From Streptomyces flaveolus (GTDB taxonomy: Bacteria; Actinomycetota; Actinomycetes; Streptomycetales; Streptomycetaceae): 64,000 nucleotides of DNA. The translations under genes and the position numbers were made by a program. This document shows, piece by piece, positions 20,880 through 29,357 of this stretch (its first letter is position 1; each line of letters starts with the position of its first letter). The stretch is taken from positions 116,269 to 180,268 of the forward strand of contig NZ_JNWV01000017.1 in the NCBI RefSeq assembly GCF_000716535.1, written 5' to 3'. Below the pieces are notes generated by a model. The model saw only the letters and a program-made list of their open reading frames with translations, made no database searches and had not been told where the DNA came from.

Positions 20880-21473
20880 CAGCCCTCCTCCCGCTCGGCG
20901 ATGTCGACGTCCGGCAGCACATGGACGTTCACCCACACCCGCTCGGCGTCCCGGGGCTCCTGGTCGCCCGAGGCCCGCCGGTACCGGTCGATCACGGCCC
21001 AGATCTCGTCGCGCATCTCCCGGGCCTCCGCGGGGGTTGAGTCGCAGTGCGGCGTCGCTCATGTCGAAGCCCTCCCGCCACGGCCGCGGCAGCGTCTGCA
21101 GACCGTTGAGCGCTTGCTGGGTGCGCATGGTGTGCGTGTTGTGCACCGACTGCAGATACGCCAGAGCCGCCTCGGGCTCCCGCTCCGCGAGGTCCTCGGA
21201 GCTGAAGCGCGTCAGCTGGTGCACCGAACGCCACCAGCGTTCCCGCGCGTTCCCTCTCTCCGCGTCCTCCTCCACGAAGTCGGCCGCGGCGAGCTGGCGC
21301 AGGTGGTAGCTGGTCGCTCCGGAGTTCAGACCCAGACGGCCGGCCAACTGCGTTGCCGTGGCGGGTCCGTGGGTCCGCAGCAGGCCGAGGAGCTGCACAC
21401 GCACGGGGTGAGCCAGGGAACGAAGGCCCTTGGCGTCCAGGGCGACGGACTTGTCATCGGGAATCTGTGCCAT
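20879..21473 (-). pseudogene. ArsR-type winged-helix regulator with a single frameshift
   Basis: The N-terminal 150 residues form an ArsR/HTH_20 winged helix: LRSLAHPVRVQLLGLLRTHG, then SGATSYHLRQLAAADFVEED. After FDMSDAALRLNP (near 21,030) the frame is lost at a run of five C. Removing one C restores AEAREMRDEIWAVIDRYRRA and VWVNVHVLPDVDIAEREEG, ending in TGA at 20,881-20,879 and overlapping the MFS start. The intact protein would be about 197 aa and would control the adjoining exporter. The homopolymer position makes a sequencing error plausible. Confidence 0.8.
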
Positions 21474-21650
21474 GCACGACTGCCGAGCCCGAGCCCCCAA
21501 CAAACCTGTGACCTGCAACGACCGTGAGCATGAGCAGGATTACGACGCCACCCTTCGGGACAGCAGTGGTGTCGCATATCTGCCAGCCCCTGCCCCGTTC
21601 CGCCTGCTGAACTGAAAGCGCAACAGCACACACATCACGGGACGGAATCC

Positions 21651-22877
21651 ATGGCCGCATCCACCACCGCCACGACGTGCGACTCCGGCGGGCCCGGATC
21701 ACCGCCCCGCTCCACGGTGACCGGATGGCTGGCCGTCGTCGCGGTGATGCTGGGCATCTTCTCCATCGTCACCACGGAAATCCTCCCCATCGGACTTCTG
21801 ACCAAGATCGGCGCCGGCTTCACCGTCTCCGATGGCATGGCCGGACTGATGATGACCATGCCCGGCTTCCTCGCGGCGATCGCCGCCCCCGTCGTCACCG
21901 TCGTGACCGCGCGGATCGACCGCCGCCTGATGCTGTGCGTCTTCATGGTCCTGCTCGCCGCGGCCAACTTCCTGGCAGCAGCAGCCCCCGACTACTGGTT
22001 GGTCCTGGTCTCCCGCGTCATCGTCGGCATCGTGATCGGCGGCTTCTGGTCCATCGGCGCCTCACTGGCCGAACGCCTGGTACCCGCCGCCTCCGTCGGC
22101 CGAGCCACGGCAGTGATCTTCTCCGCAGTACCCCTGGGCTCCGTACTGGGTGTTCCGGCCGGCACACTCATCGGGGACCTGGCCGGATGGCGCACCGCGT
22201 TCATCGCGATGGGCGGCTTCACCGTCGCCGTACTGATCATGCTGTTGATCGTCACGCCGCCACTGCCACCTCACCAGACCACGCGCCTGCGCGTACTACG
22301 CGGCATGCTCAACAGCGTTTCCATCCGATTTGCACTACTCCTGACGGTTCTGGTCGTGTTGGCGCACTTCGGTACGTACACCTACGTCACACCGTTCCTC
22401 GAGCAGGTCACCGACGTCAGCTCCGGGCTCATCACCGTCTTCCTGCTCATCTACGGGGCGGCAGGCATCCTCGGCAACTTCCTGGGCGGCTCTCTTGTCA
22501 CACGGCACCCTCGGGCCACCTTCGGTATCGCCGCCGGCATGATTGCTGCCGCCACCTTGCTCCTGCCCGTTCTGGGGCACGGCACAGTCGGAGCGATCGC
22601 CCTCCTCGTCGTCTGGGGCGTGGCATACGGGGCGGTCCCTGTCTGTTCCCAGACGTGGTTCACCAAGGCGAGCCCCGACACCCCCGAAGCCGCTTCCGTC
22701 ATGTTCACCGCGTCGTTCCAGGCCACGATCTCCCTGGGCGCTCTGACCGGTGGACTCGTCGTCGACGCCGGCTCACCCTCGACGGTCATGACCCTGGGCG
22801 GCATGACAGCCATCCTCATGTGCATCGCTGTATGGACCCACTACGCCCGGCGCCTGGCGTGGCCGGACACCACCTGA
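21651..22877 (+). CDS. MFS transporter, DHA1-type efflux pump
   Basis: The 408-aa protein has 12 predicted helices. Features of the DHA1 drug/sugar efflux group are visible: TTEILPIGLLTKI in helix 1, the loop 2-3 motif ARIDRRLM, SRVIVGIVIGGFWSIGASLA in helix 4, and the antiporter motif AVPLGSVLGVPAGTLIGDLA in helix 5. It resembles NepI/AraJ/Cmx-type pumps that export nucleosides, sugars or chloramphenicol by proton antiport; the substrate is not readable. It is divergent from the broken ArsR gene about 180 bp away and converges with gntK. Confidence 0.9.
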   Translation: MAASTTATTCDSGGPGSPPRSTVTGWLAVVAVMLGIFSIVTTEILPIGLLTKIGAGFTVSDGMAGLMMTMPGFLAAIAAPVVTVVTARIDRRLMLCVFMVLLAAANFLAAAAPDYWLVLVSRVIVGIVIGGFWSIGASLAERLVPAASVGRATAVIFSAVPLGSVLGVPAGTLIGDLAGWRTAFIAMGGFTVAVLIMLLIVTPPLPPHQTTRLRVLRGMLNSVSIRFALLLTVLVVLAHFGTYTYVTPFLEQVTDVSSGLITVFLLIYGAAGILGNFLGGSLVTRHPRATFGIAAGMIAAATLLLPVLGHGTVGAIALLVVWGVAYGAVPVCSQTWFTKASPDTPEAASVMFTASFQATISLGALTGGLVVDAGSPSTVMTLGGMTAILMCIAVWTHYARRLAWPDTT

Positions 22878-23082
22878 CCCGTTTCGGCTTGCCTGACGAC
22901 CCGGCCAGCAGGCCGGAGGAGCGAGGACACCGTGCGCTTCGACCACCCCGCCCCTCCCTGTCGAACCTGAAACCTCACCGCAGGCCAGGCCGGTGACGCG
23001 CCGGCCTTCACCAAGGGGCACGGGCCGCCTACGTGTTCCCCGCCGCATGCCATGGCGGACACCGGCCTTGCCCTCGACGAAG

Positions 23083-23610
23083 TCAGTGAAGCTGCCGCGC
23101 CAGTAGGTCTGCGGCCAGGTCGGTGAGGACGTCGGGAGCCGGCGTCGCGTCGAGCTCGGCTCCCGGCTCGTCCGGTTCGAGGGGTTCGAGCGTGGCAAGC
23201 TGCGAGTCGAGGAGCGAGCTCGGCATGAAGTGGCCGGTGCGTCCGCCGATCCGGTCCGCCAGCACTTCGCGGCTGGCGATCAGGTGCAGGAAGAATGCGC
23301 CCGGGCAGGACGCTCGCAGGATGTCCCGGTAGTGCCGCCTGAGTGCGGAGCAGGCGACCACCGCACCGGTGCCCGCCACATCCCGCTGGTGCAGCCAGCG
23401 GCCGACGGACTCCAGCCAGGGGCGGCGGTCGGCGTCGTCGAGCGGCGTGCCGGCCGACATCTTGATGATGTCGGCCGCGGAGTGGAAGTCGTCGCCGTCC
23501 GCGAAGGGCACGCCCAGCCGCTGTGCCAGCAGGCGGGCCACCGTGGTCTTGCCGATCCCTGCGACGCCCGTGACGACGACGCACGGGGACCGGCGCTCAG
23601 TGCGGTCCAT
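23083..23610 (-). CDS. gntK: Gluconokinase
   Basis: The 175-aa protein has a P-loop GVAGIGKTTVARLLA near the N-terminus, the DGDDFHSAADIIKMSAGTPL gluconate-binding segment, RRPWLESVGRWL, and the CSALRRHYRDILR motif, all diagnostic of GntK-type gluconokinases. It phosphorylates gluconate to 6-phosphogluconate in the cytoplasm. The ATG at 23,610 lies inside the end of zwf (14-bp overlap), so it is the third gene of a coupled GH15-zwf-gntK operon. Both zwf and gntK feed the 6-phosphogluconate pool. Confidence 0.92.
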   Translation of the reverse strand: MDRTERRSPCVVVTGVAGIGKTTVARLLAQRLGVPFADGDDFHSAADIIKMSAGTPLDDADRRPWLESVGRWLHQRDVAGTGAVVACSALRRHYRDILRASCPGAFFLHLIASREVLADRIGGRTGHFMPSSLLDSQLATLEPLEPDEPGAELDATPAPDVLTDLAADLLARQLH

Positions 23611-25030
23611 CTTCCGGTAGTGCTTCGGGGTGCAGCAGGTCGCTGCGCCGCCGTTGGGCACCCTCGTGCGGCCGGGGAGGCGGACCGTCGGAGCCGGCCG
23701 GATACTCCTCCAGCGGGACCCGGTTGCTCTCCCATGCGTTCAGGACGGGGGCCAGGACCCGCCACGCCTCCTCGGCCTCGTCGCCCCGGATGGACAGGGC
23801 GGGATCACCCTTCATGACGTCCAGAAGGAGCCGGCCGTAGGCGGGCAGGTCGGGCGGTTCCATCCGCGCCGTCAATGAGAGCTGGGTGAGGGCCTGGGCG
23901 CGTGCGCCGATGCCCGTCATGTCGAGGGTCATCCCTTCCGGCTCCAGCCCGAAACGCAGCACGTTGGGCTCGGCCTGGCCTTCGTGACCGAAGGGCAGGT
24001 GGGGAACGGAGCGGAAGCGCACCGCGACCTCCTTGCGGTCCCGTCCGAGCGCCTTGCCGCTGCGCAGCCGGAACATCGTCCCCGACCAGCGCCAGCTGTC
24101 CAGTTCCAGTTCGACCTCGGCGAAGGTCTCCGTGCGCCGCCCGGGGTCCACGCCCTCCTCGTCGACGTATGCGGGGACATCGTGGTCGCCGATCCGGCCG
24201 GACAGGTAGCGTGCGCGGCGCGTGCGGTGCACGACGTCGTAGTCGGTGAGGAGCCGCACGGACCGCAGCACGTCGACCTTCCGGTCGCGCAGGTCCCGCT
24301 CGCCGAGGGTGATCGGGGGTTCCATGGCCACGAGGCACAGCAGTTGCAGCAGGTGGTTCTGCACCATGTCCTTCAGCGCGCCGACGCCGTCGTAGTAGCC
24401 GGCGCGGCCTTCCAGGGCGAGGGTCTCGTCCCAGACGATCTCGATGTCCGCGATGTGAGTGCTGTTCCAGATGGGCTCCAGCATCCGGTTGGCGAGCCGG
24501 CTTCCGAGCACGTTCTGGACGGTCGTCATGGCGAGGAAGTGGTCGACCCGGAACACTGCCTGTTCGGGCACGAGACCGGCGAGCAGCCGGTTGAGCCGGC
24601 GCGCGCTCGCCAGGTCTTCGCCGAACGGCTTCTCCAGCACGATCCGGCTGCCCGGCGGCAGCCCCGCCTCGTGCAGGGCCGTGACCACGTGCGGGAAGAG
24701 TGCCGGGGGAAGGGCGAGGTACACGGCGATCGGGTCGTCGCCGACGACGACCGCCGCGACGTCCGCGGGGTCGGTGACATCGGCCCGCCGGTAGTGGGCC
24801 GAAGCGGCGACGGCCGTCCTCGCCTCGACGGGGCAGGAGCCGCCGTGGCGGTCGAGCTGGTCGGCACACCACCCGCGGAAGCGGTCGGTGTCCCAGCCTT
24901 CCCTGCTCGCGCCGGTCAGCCGGAAGTCGTCGTCGATGTGTCCCGCGGCCCGCAGGGCGGCCAGGGCCGGCAGGAGGTAGCGGGCGGTGAGGTCGCCCGT
25001 CGCGCCGAAGACGGCGAGCCGGTTGATCAT
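23597..25030 (-). CDS. zwf: Glucose-6-phosphate 1-dehydrogenase, divergent subtype
   Basis: The 477-aa protein has the N-terminal dinucleotide motif GATGDLTARYLLPAL, the EKPFGED motif, the active-site segment FRVDHFLAMTTVQN, and GALKDMVQNHLLQLLCLVAMEPP carrying the catalytic His. It oxidises glucose 6-phosphate to 6-phosphogluconolactone with NADP+ or NAD+. In most G6PDHs the signature reads RIDHYLGKE, where Lys contacts the substrate phosphate; here that position is Met. The gene therefore belongs to a divergent branch found beside the main Zwf in actinobacteria. Its ATG overlaps the GH15 stop (ATGA), and gntK begins within its 3' end. Confidence 0.9.
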   Translation of the reverse strand: MINRLAVFGATGDLTARYLLPALAALRAAGHIDDDFRLTGASREGWDTDRFRGWCADQLDRHGGSCPVEARTAVAASAHYRRADVTDPADVAAVVVGDDPIAVYLALPPALFPHVVTALHEAGLPPGSRIVLEKPFGEDLASARRLNRLLAGLVPEQAVFRVDHFLAMTTVQNVLGSRLANRMLEPIWNSTHIADIEIVWDETLALEGRAGYYDGVGALKDMVQNHLLQLLCLVAMEPPITLGERDLRDRKVDVLRSVRLLTDYDVVHRTRRARYLSGRIGDHDVPAYVDEEGVDPGRRTETFAEVELELDSWRWSGTMFRLRSGKALGRDRKEVAVRFRSVPHLPFGHEGQAEPNVLRFGLEPEGMTLDMTGIGARAQALTQLSLTARMEPPDLPAYGRLLLDVMKGDPALSIRGDEAEEAWRVLAPVLNAWESNRVPLEEYPAGSDGPPPRPHEGAQRRRSDLLHPEALPEDGPH

Positions 25031-26874
25031 GTCCGTGTGCCTGCCTTCGCCCGCGCGAGGTTCACGCCGCTGGCGATGATCCCGATGTGGCTGAACGCCT
25101 GGGGGAAGTTGCCCATGAACTCTCCAGTGGTGGGCTCGATCTGTTCCGGCAGTAGTCCGAGCGTGCTGGCACGGGCGCACAGCGAGGTGTACACCTTCTC
25201 GGCCTCCTCGATCCGGCCCTGGGCGGTCAGGTTGTCGGCCAGCCAGAAGCTGCACAGCACGAAGGCGCCCTCGTCGCCCGGCAGGCCGTCGGGCGACTCC
25301 TCGTGGAGGTAGCGGTAGAGCAGGCCGTCGCCGGCCGACAGGCGTTCGGCCACGGCCGTGGTGGTCGCGGCCATCCGCGGGTGGCCGGCCGGCACCACGT
25401 GGCGCAGCGGGAGCGCGAGCAGGCTCGCGTCGAGCGCGCCGCCGCCGTCCAGGTGCGCGCTCAGCGTCTGCGCGTCCTCGTCCCAGGACTCCTCCAGGAT
25501 GCGCCGACGCAGCCGGTCGGCCGAGGCACGCCAGGCTGTGGTCGGCCCGGGCAGTCCGAGCCGCTCGCCGATGTCCGCGGCCCGGTCCAGGGCCACCTGG
25601 CACATGCCGGCCGAGTACGTGAACACCCGGCCGTCGCTGCGTACCTCCCAGATCCCCTGGTCCGGCTGGCGCCACGCCTGCTCCGCGGTTTCGGCGAGCC
25701 CCGCCAGCCCCGCCCACAGCGCGGGCGGCACCTCACGGCCCGAGCGCAGCCACTGGTCGGTGCGCAGCCACTGGTCGGCGCAGTCCAGGATCTCGCCGTA
25801 GACGTCGTGCTGGCGCTGATCGGCCGCGCCGTTGCCCCACCGCACCGGACCGGAGCGGCGGTACCCCTCCAGCTCGGTGTCCTCGATCTCGTCGGGTACG
25901 GGGCCGCCGTCGAGGTTGTACATGATCCGGGGGCTGCGGCTCTGCTCAACGGCGTCGAGGACCCAGCCGAGGAAGGCGTCCGCCTCGCCGGTGAAGCCGA
26001 CGCGCCGCAGGGCGAACACGGCGTAGGCGGCGTCGCGGATCCAGGCGTAGCGGTAGTCCCAGTTGCGGACTCCGCCGACCGGCGCGGGCAGGGAGGAGGT
26101 GGGCGCCGCGACGACGGCGCCGTTGGTCCAGTCGTCGCACAGCTTCAGGGTGATGGCGGCACGTCGGACCAGTGCCTCTTGGGGACCGGAGTAGTCGAAG
26201 TGTTTCATCCAGCGCCGCCAGGCGTCGGCGGTGTCCGCGAGCACCGTGTCGGTCTGGAACCGGTGGTGGCGGTGGAAGCGGCCCCAGGACAGCACGAGGT
26301 CGAGGTGGTCGCCCTGTCTCAGGTCGTGGGTGCTGTGCAGCCCGGGCAGGGGGTGATTGGAGCGCAGGTGCAGGCGCAGGTCCGGCCGGCGGGAGGGTCG
26401 CAGTTCCAGGCCGCTGAAGAGCGTCTGGGTCGTGCCGCCGCCGCGGGGCTCCAGGTCCACCCGCAGCCGGACGTGTCCGGAGAGGACCACGGCCGACCGG
26501 ACGAGCTCGGACCGTCCGGCCGGGGAGTCGTCGGTGAGGTCGGCGCCGGTGCGCACGGTCAGCGCGTCGGTGACCCGTACCAGGCCGGTGGTACTGCGCA
26601 TCTCGGTGGTGAGGACACCGGTGTCGGGTTCGTAGCGCTGGCGGGCCTCCACCAGGTCCTGCGGGGCGAGGGTGAAGTGGCCGCCTCGTGCGTGGTCCAG
26701 CAGGCCGCAGAACAGGGGGTCGGAGTCGAATCGGGGCAGGCACATCCACGGGATCGAACCGTCCAGGCCGACCAACGCGGCCGTCGTACCGTCCCCGATG
26801 AGGCCGAGGTCCTCCAGCGGCAGGTAGCCCTCGCGCCTGCGGACCGGGCGGAACGGGGGGTCGGGGTCGTGCAT
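25027..26874 (-). CDS. GH15 family glucosidase (glucoamylase/trehalase-like)
   Basis: The 615-aa cytoplasmic protein has the two-part architecture of bacterial GH15 enzymes: an N-terminal beta-sandwich (about 1-230, with LEDLGLIGDGTTAALVGLDG) and an alpha/alpha barrel (about 240-600). The barrel carries GVRNWDYRYAWIRDAAYAV, GLAGLAETAEQAW and a C-terminal NFPQAFSHIGII. GH15 enzymes hydrolyse terminal alpha-glucosidic bonds; in actinobacteria many relatives act on trehalose or maltodextrin inside the cell. No signal peptide is seen. It is the first gene of the operon with zwf and gntK, which suggests release of glucose for the oxidative pentose phosphate route. Substrate is inferred. Confidence 0.88.
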   Translation of the reverse strand: MHDPDPPFRPVRRREGYLPLEDLGLIGDGTTAALVGLDGSIPWMCLPRFDSDPLFCGLLDHARGGHFTLAPQDLVEARQRYEPDTGVLTTEMRSTTGLVRVTDALTVRTGADLTDDSPAGRSELVRSAVVLSGHVRLRVDLEPRGGGTTQTLFSGLELRPSRRPDLRLHLRSNHPLPGLHSTHDLRQGDHLDLVLSWGRFHRHHRFQTDTVLADTADAWRRWMKHFDYSGPQEALVRRAAITLKLCDDWTNGAVVAAPTSSLPAPVGGVRNWDYRYAWIRDAAYAVFALRRVGFTGEADAFLGWVLDAVEQSRSPRIMYNLDGGPVPDEIEDTELEGYRRSGPVRWGNGAADQRQHDVYGEILDCADQWLRTDQWLRSGREVPPALWAGLAGLAETAEQAWRQPDQGIWEVRSDGRVFTYSAGMCQVALDRAADIGERLGLPGPTTAWRASADRLRRRILEESWDEDAQTLSAHLDGGGALDASLLALPLRHVVPAGHPRMAATTTAVAERLSAGDGLLYRYLHEESPDGLPGDEGAFVLCSFWLADNLTAQGRIEEAEKVYTSLCARASTLGLLPEQIEPTTGEFMGNFPQAFSHIGIIASGVNLARAKAGTRT

Positions 26875-26944
26875 AGCTCCTCGCTTCCGCGGCGCCGCAA
26901 AGTACCGTCCGCCGCGCTGCGCAAGTCCGGGAAAGGACGACTGC

Positions 26945-27994
26945 CTAGAAAGTGATCAGCACCTTCACGACGTCTTCGAGCTTCTTGTCCGCGACCTCGA
27001 AGGCCCGCTCCATGTCGTCGAAGGGGAACGTGTGGGTGGTCATGCGGGTGGGGTCGATGCGCTTCGCCTCCACCACACGCAGCAGCCGTTCCATGCGGAG
27101 CCGGCCTCCGGGGCAGAGCCCGGTCACGATTGTCTGGTCCGCCATGCCGACGCCCCATTCGACGCGGGGGATGCGGATGAACTCGCCCTCGCCGAAGTAG
27201 CCGATGTTGGAGATGGTGCCGCCGGGCTTGGTGATCTTCACAGCCGTCTGGAAGGTGATGTCCGCGCCCAGTGCCTCGATGGCGGTGTCGACCCCTTCTC
27301 CTCCGGTGAGTTCACGGATCCGCTCGACGACGTCCTCGCTGGTGAAGTCCACGATCTCATCGGCGCCGTACTCGCGCGCCAGTTTCTGCCGACTGGGCAC
27401 CGACTCGACCCCGATGACCCGGCCGGCGCCGCGGAGCCTGGCCCCCGCCGTGGCCATCAGGCCCACCGGCCCTTGCGCGAGGACGGCGACCGTCCCGCCG
27501 ATCGGAATGTTGCCCTTCTCCGCTCCCATGAATCCCGTCGAGAGCATGTCGGCGCAGTAGACCGCCACGTCGTCACCGATGGTGTCGGGGATCCTGGCGA
27601 GATTGGCGTCGGCGTCGTTGACGTGGAAGTAGTCGGCGAAGACCCCGTCCTTGCGGTTGGCGAACTTGAACCCTCCGAGCGGTCCGCCCGACTGCGAAGG
27701 GAACCCGTTCTGGGAGGCCAGGTCGCCCCAGTCGGGGGTGATGGCGCCGACCAGCACGCGGTCGCCGGGCCGGAAGTCCTTCACCTCGCTGCCCACCGCG
27801 TGCACGATGCCGACCGCTTCGTGGCCCAGCGTCAGGTTCTTCCTCGGGCCGATGCCGCCGTGCACGGTGTGGGAATCGGAGGTGCAGATCAGGGCACTGG
27901 TCGTCTGCACCACCGCGTCGCCCGGGCCCGGCTCCGGGACGGGCTTCTCCATGAAGCCCGTCCGTCCGATTTCCTTCATCACGAACGCCTTCAT
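26945..27994 (-). CDS. Zinc-dependent secondary alcohol dehydrogenase (TBADH-like)
   Basis: The 349-aa protein aligns along its whole length with thermophilic/clostridial isopropanol dehydrogenases: CTSDSHTVHGGIGPR, NLTLGHEAVGIVHAVGSEVK, DRVLVGAITPDWGDL, KDGVFADYFHVNDADANLA and GLCPGGRLRMERLL. Catalytic zinc ligands are the Cys of CTSD, the His-Glu of LGHE and a distal Asp; the structural zinc Cys cluster is absent, as in TBADH. At the cofactor pocket the TBADH residues Gly198, Arg200 and Tyr218 correspond to Glu (GVESV), Val and Phe. An acidic residue there favours NAD+ over NADP+. The start is the ATG at 27,994. It is monocistronic and divergent from the lactonase. Confidence 0.9.
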   Translation of the reverse strand: MKAFVMKEIGRTGFMEKPVPEPGPGDAVVQTTSALICTSDSHTVHGGIGPRKNLTLGHEAVGIVHAVGSEVKDFRPGDRVLVGAITPDWGDLASQNGFPSQSGGPLGGFKFANRKDGVFADYFHVNDADANLARIPDTIGDDVAVYCADMLSTGFMGAEKGNIPIGGTVAVLAQGPVGLMATAGARLRGAGRVIGVESVPSRQKLAREYGADEIVDFTSEDVVERIRELTGGEGVDTAIEALGADITFQTAVKITKPGGTISNIGYFGEGEFIRIPRVEWGVGMADQTIVTGLCPGGRLRMERLLRVVEAKRIDPTRMTTHTFPFDDMERAFEVADKKLEDVVKVLITF

Positions 27995-28280
27995 CCGCCC
28001 GTCCTTCCTCCGCCGACTCACTGCTGACCGCGACAACGATGAGCCGGCCGCATCGACTCCGGCATTCGGCGTCAGCCCTTCACACCTGCCACTGTCGCAA
28101 GGTCCGAGCCCGCTCGCGACTCGACCGGACGATGCCCCGGTCAGGCGAGGCGGGCGTGGGGGAGGGCTCCGTAAAATGGCCTCGGTGAGATGACCCGGGT
28201 GACACGCCTGTCCCGGCACTGGCCCAGGCGGCGAAAGCGGCCCTGTCGGCGTCGGGCTCCGCGCGAGGTCGGAGGACGCT

Positions 28281-29330
28281 GTGGGTGACGAACACACGGA
28301 TCGAGCCTTCATCGGATCGTTCACATCGTCGGGCGGCCGCGGCATCGTGGTGGCCGCCGTACATCCGACAACGGGAGCGCTGACCGAAATCGGCGTTGTC
28401 GATGCCCTACCGGACCCGTCCTACCTGACCGTCGATCACGCTGGGCCGGGACCGGTCCTGTACGCCGTCTCCGAGACGGCACAGGGCTCGCTCGCCGCCT
28501 ACGACATTGCCGATCCCGAACCCCGCCCGCTCGGCGTCCCCGTGGCAGTGCGAGGGGATTCGCCCACCCATCTCTCGGTGGTGCGTGGTCACCTGCTGAC
28601 CGCCAATTACGCCTCCGGCAGCGTCACCGTGCTCCCCCTCGCCGCCGACGGCGGCCTGCGAGCCGCCGGCGACGTGCGGCACTACACGGGCAGCGGACCC
28701 GACCCCGCCCGCCAGTCCGGCCCGCCCGCGCACCAGGTACTGTCCGACCCCTCGGGACGGTGGGTGCTCGGCGTCGACCTCGGCGCCGACAAGGTGTGGA
28801 TCTTCTCCCTGGACGCGCGGGAGGGAAGGCTGGTGCCGAACGGCGAGACGTCCTTGCCGCCCGGCACGGGTCCGCGTCACCTGGCCTTCCACCCGTCCGG
28901 AAGCCACGCCTACGTTCTCGGAGAACTCGATCCGGCCGTCACCGTGTGCCGCTGGGACGCCGCCGCCGGCGTGCTCGAACCGGTGGGGACGGCACCCTTG
29001 TTCCCGGACGGCACCGACGAGGCCGTCTCCCCCTCGGCGCCGGTTGTCTCGCCCGACGGCCGCCATCTGTGGGCGGCGGTCCGCGGCACCGACACCATCA
29101 CCGTCCTGGTGCTCGACGCGACCGGCGAGCGAGCGGAGCCGGTCGCGTCGGTGCCGTGCGGAGGTCGATGGCCGCGCGATCTGGTCCTGCACCCTTCCGG
29201 CACGCGGCTGTACGCGGCCAACGAACGCTCGGGCGACGTCACATGGCTGGACCTGGACCCCGCGACCGGCGTCCCGCGACGCGCCGGTTCCCTGCCGGTG
29301 CCGGCGGCGTCCAGCATCGTGTTCGCCTGA
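28281..29330 (+). CDS. Beta-propeller lactonase (6-phosphogluconolactonase family)
   Basis: The 349-aa protein starts at GTG behind GAGG. It shows the seven-blade repeats of the YbhE/lactonase family: PTHLSVVRGHLLTANYASGS, GPPAHQVLSDPSGRWVLGVD, TGPRHLAFHPSGSHAYVLGE, SAPVVSPDGRHLWAAVRGTD and WPRDLVLHPSGTRLYAANER. Relatives hydrolyse 6-phosphogluconolactone or similar sugar lactones in the cytoplasm. With zwf and gntK four kilobases away, it would complete the conversion of glucose 6-phosphate to 6-phosphogluconate. The physiological substrate remains inferred. Confidence 0.88.
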   Translation: MGDEHTDRAFIGSFTSSGGRGIVVAAVHPTTGALTEIGVVDALPDPSYLTVDHAGPGPVLYAVSETAQGSLAAYDIADPEPRPLGVPVAVRGDSPTHLSVVRGHLLTANYASGSVTVLPLAADGGLRAAGDVRHYTGSGPDPARQSGPPAHQVLSDPSGRWVLGVDLGADKVWIFSLDAREGRLVPNGETSLPPGTGPRHLAFHPSGSHAYVLGELDPAVTVCRWDAAAGVLEPVGTAPLFPDGTDEAVSPSAPVVSPDGRHLWAAVRGTDTITVLVLDATGERAEPVASVPCGGRWPRDLVLHPSGTRLYAANERSGDVTWLDLDPATGVPRRAGSLPVPAASSIVFA

Positions 29331-29357
29331 CGGCAGCGCACGCACACCCGGCTGCCC

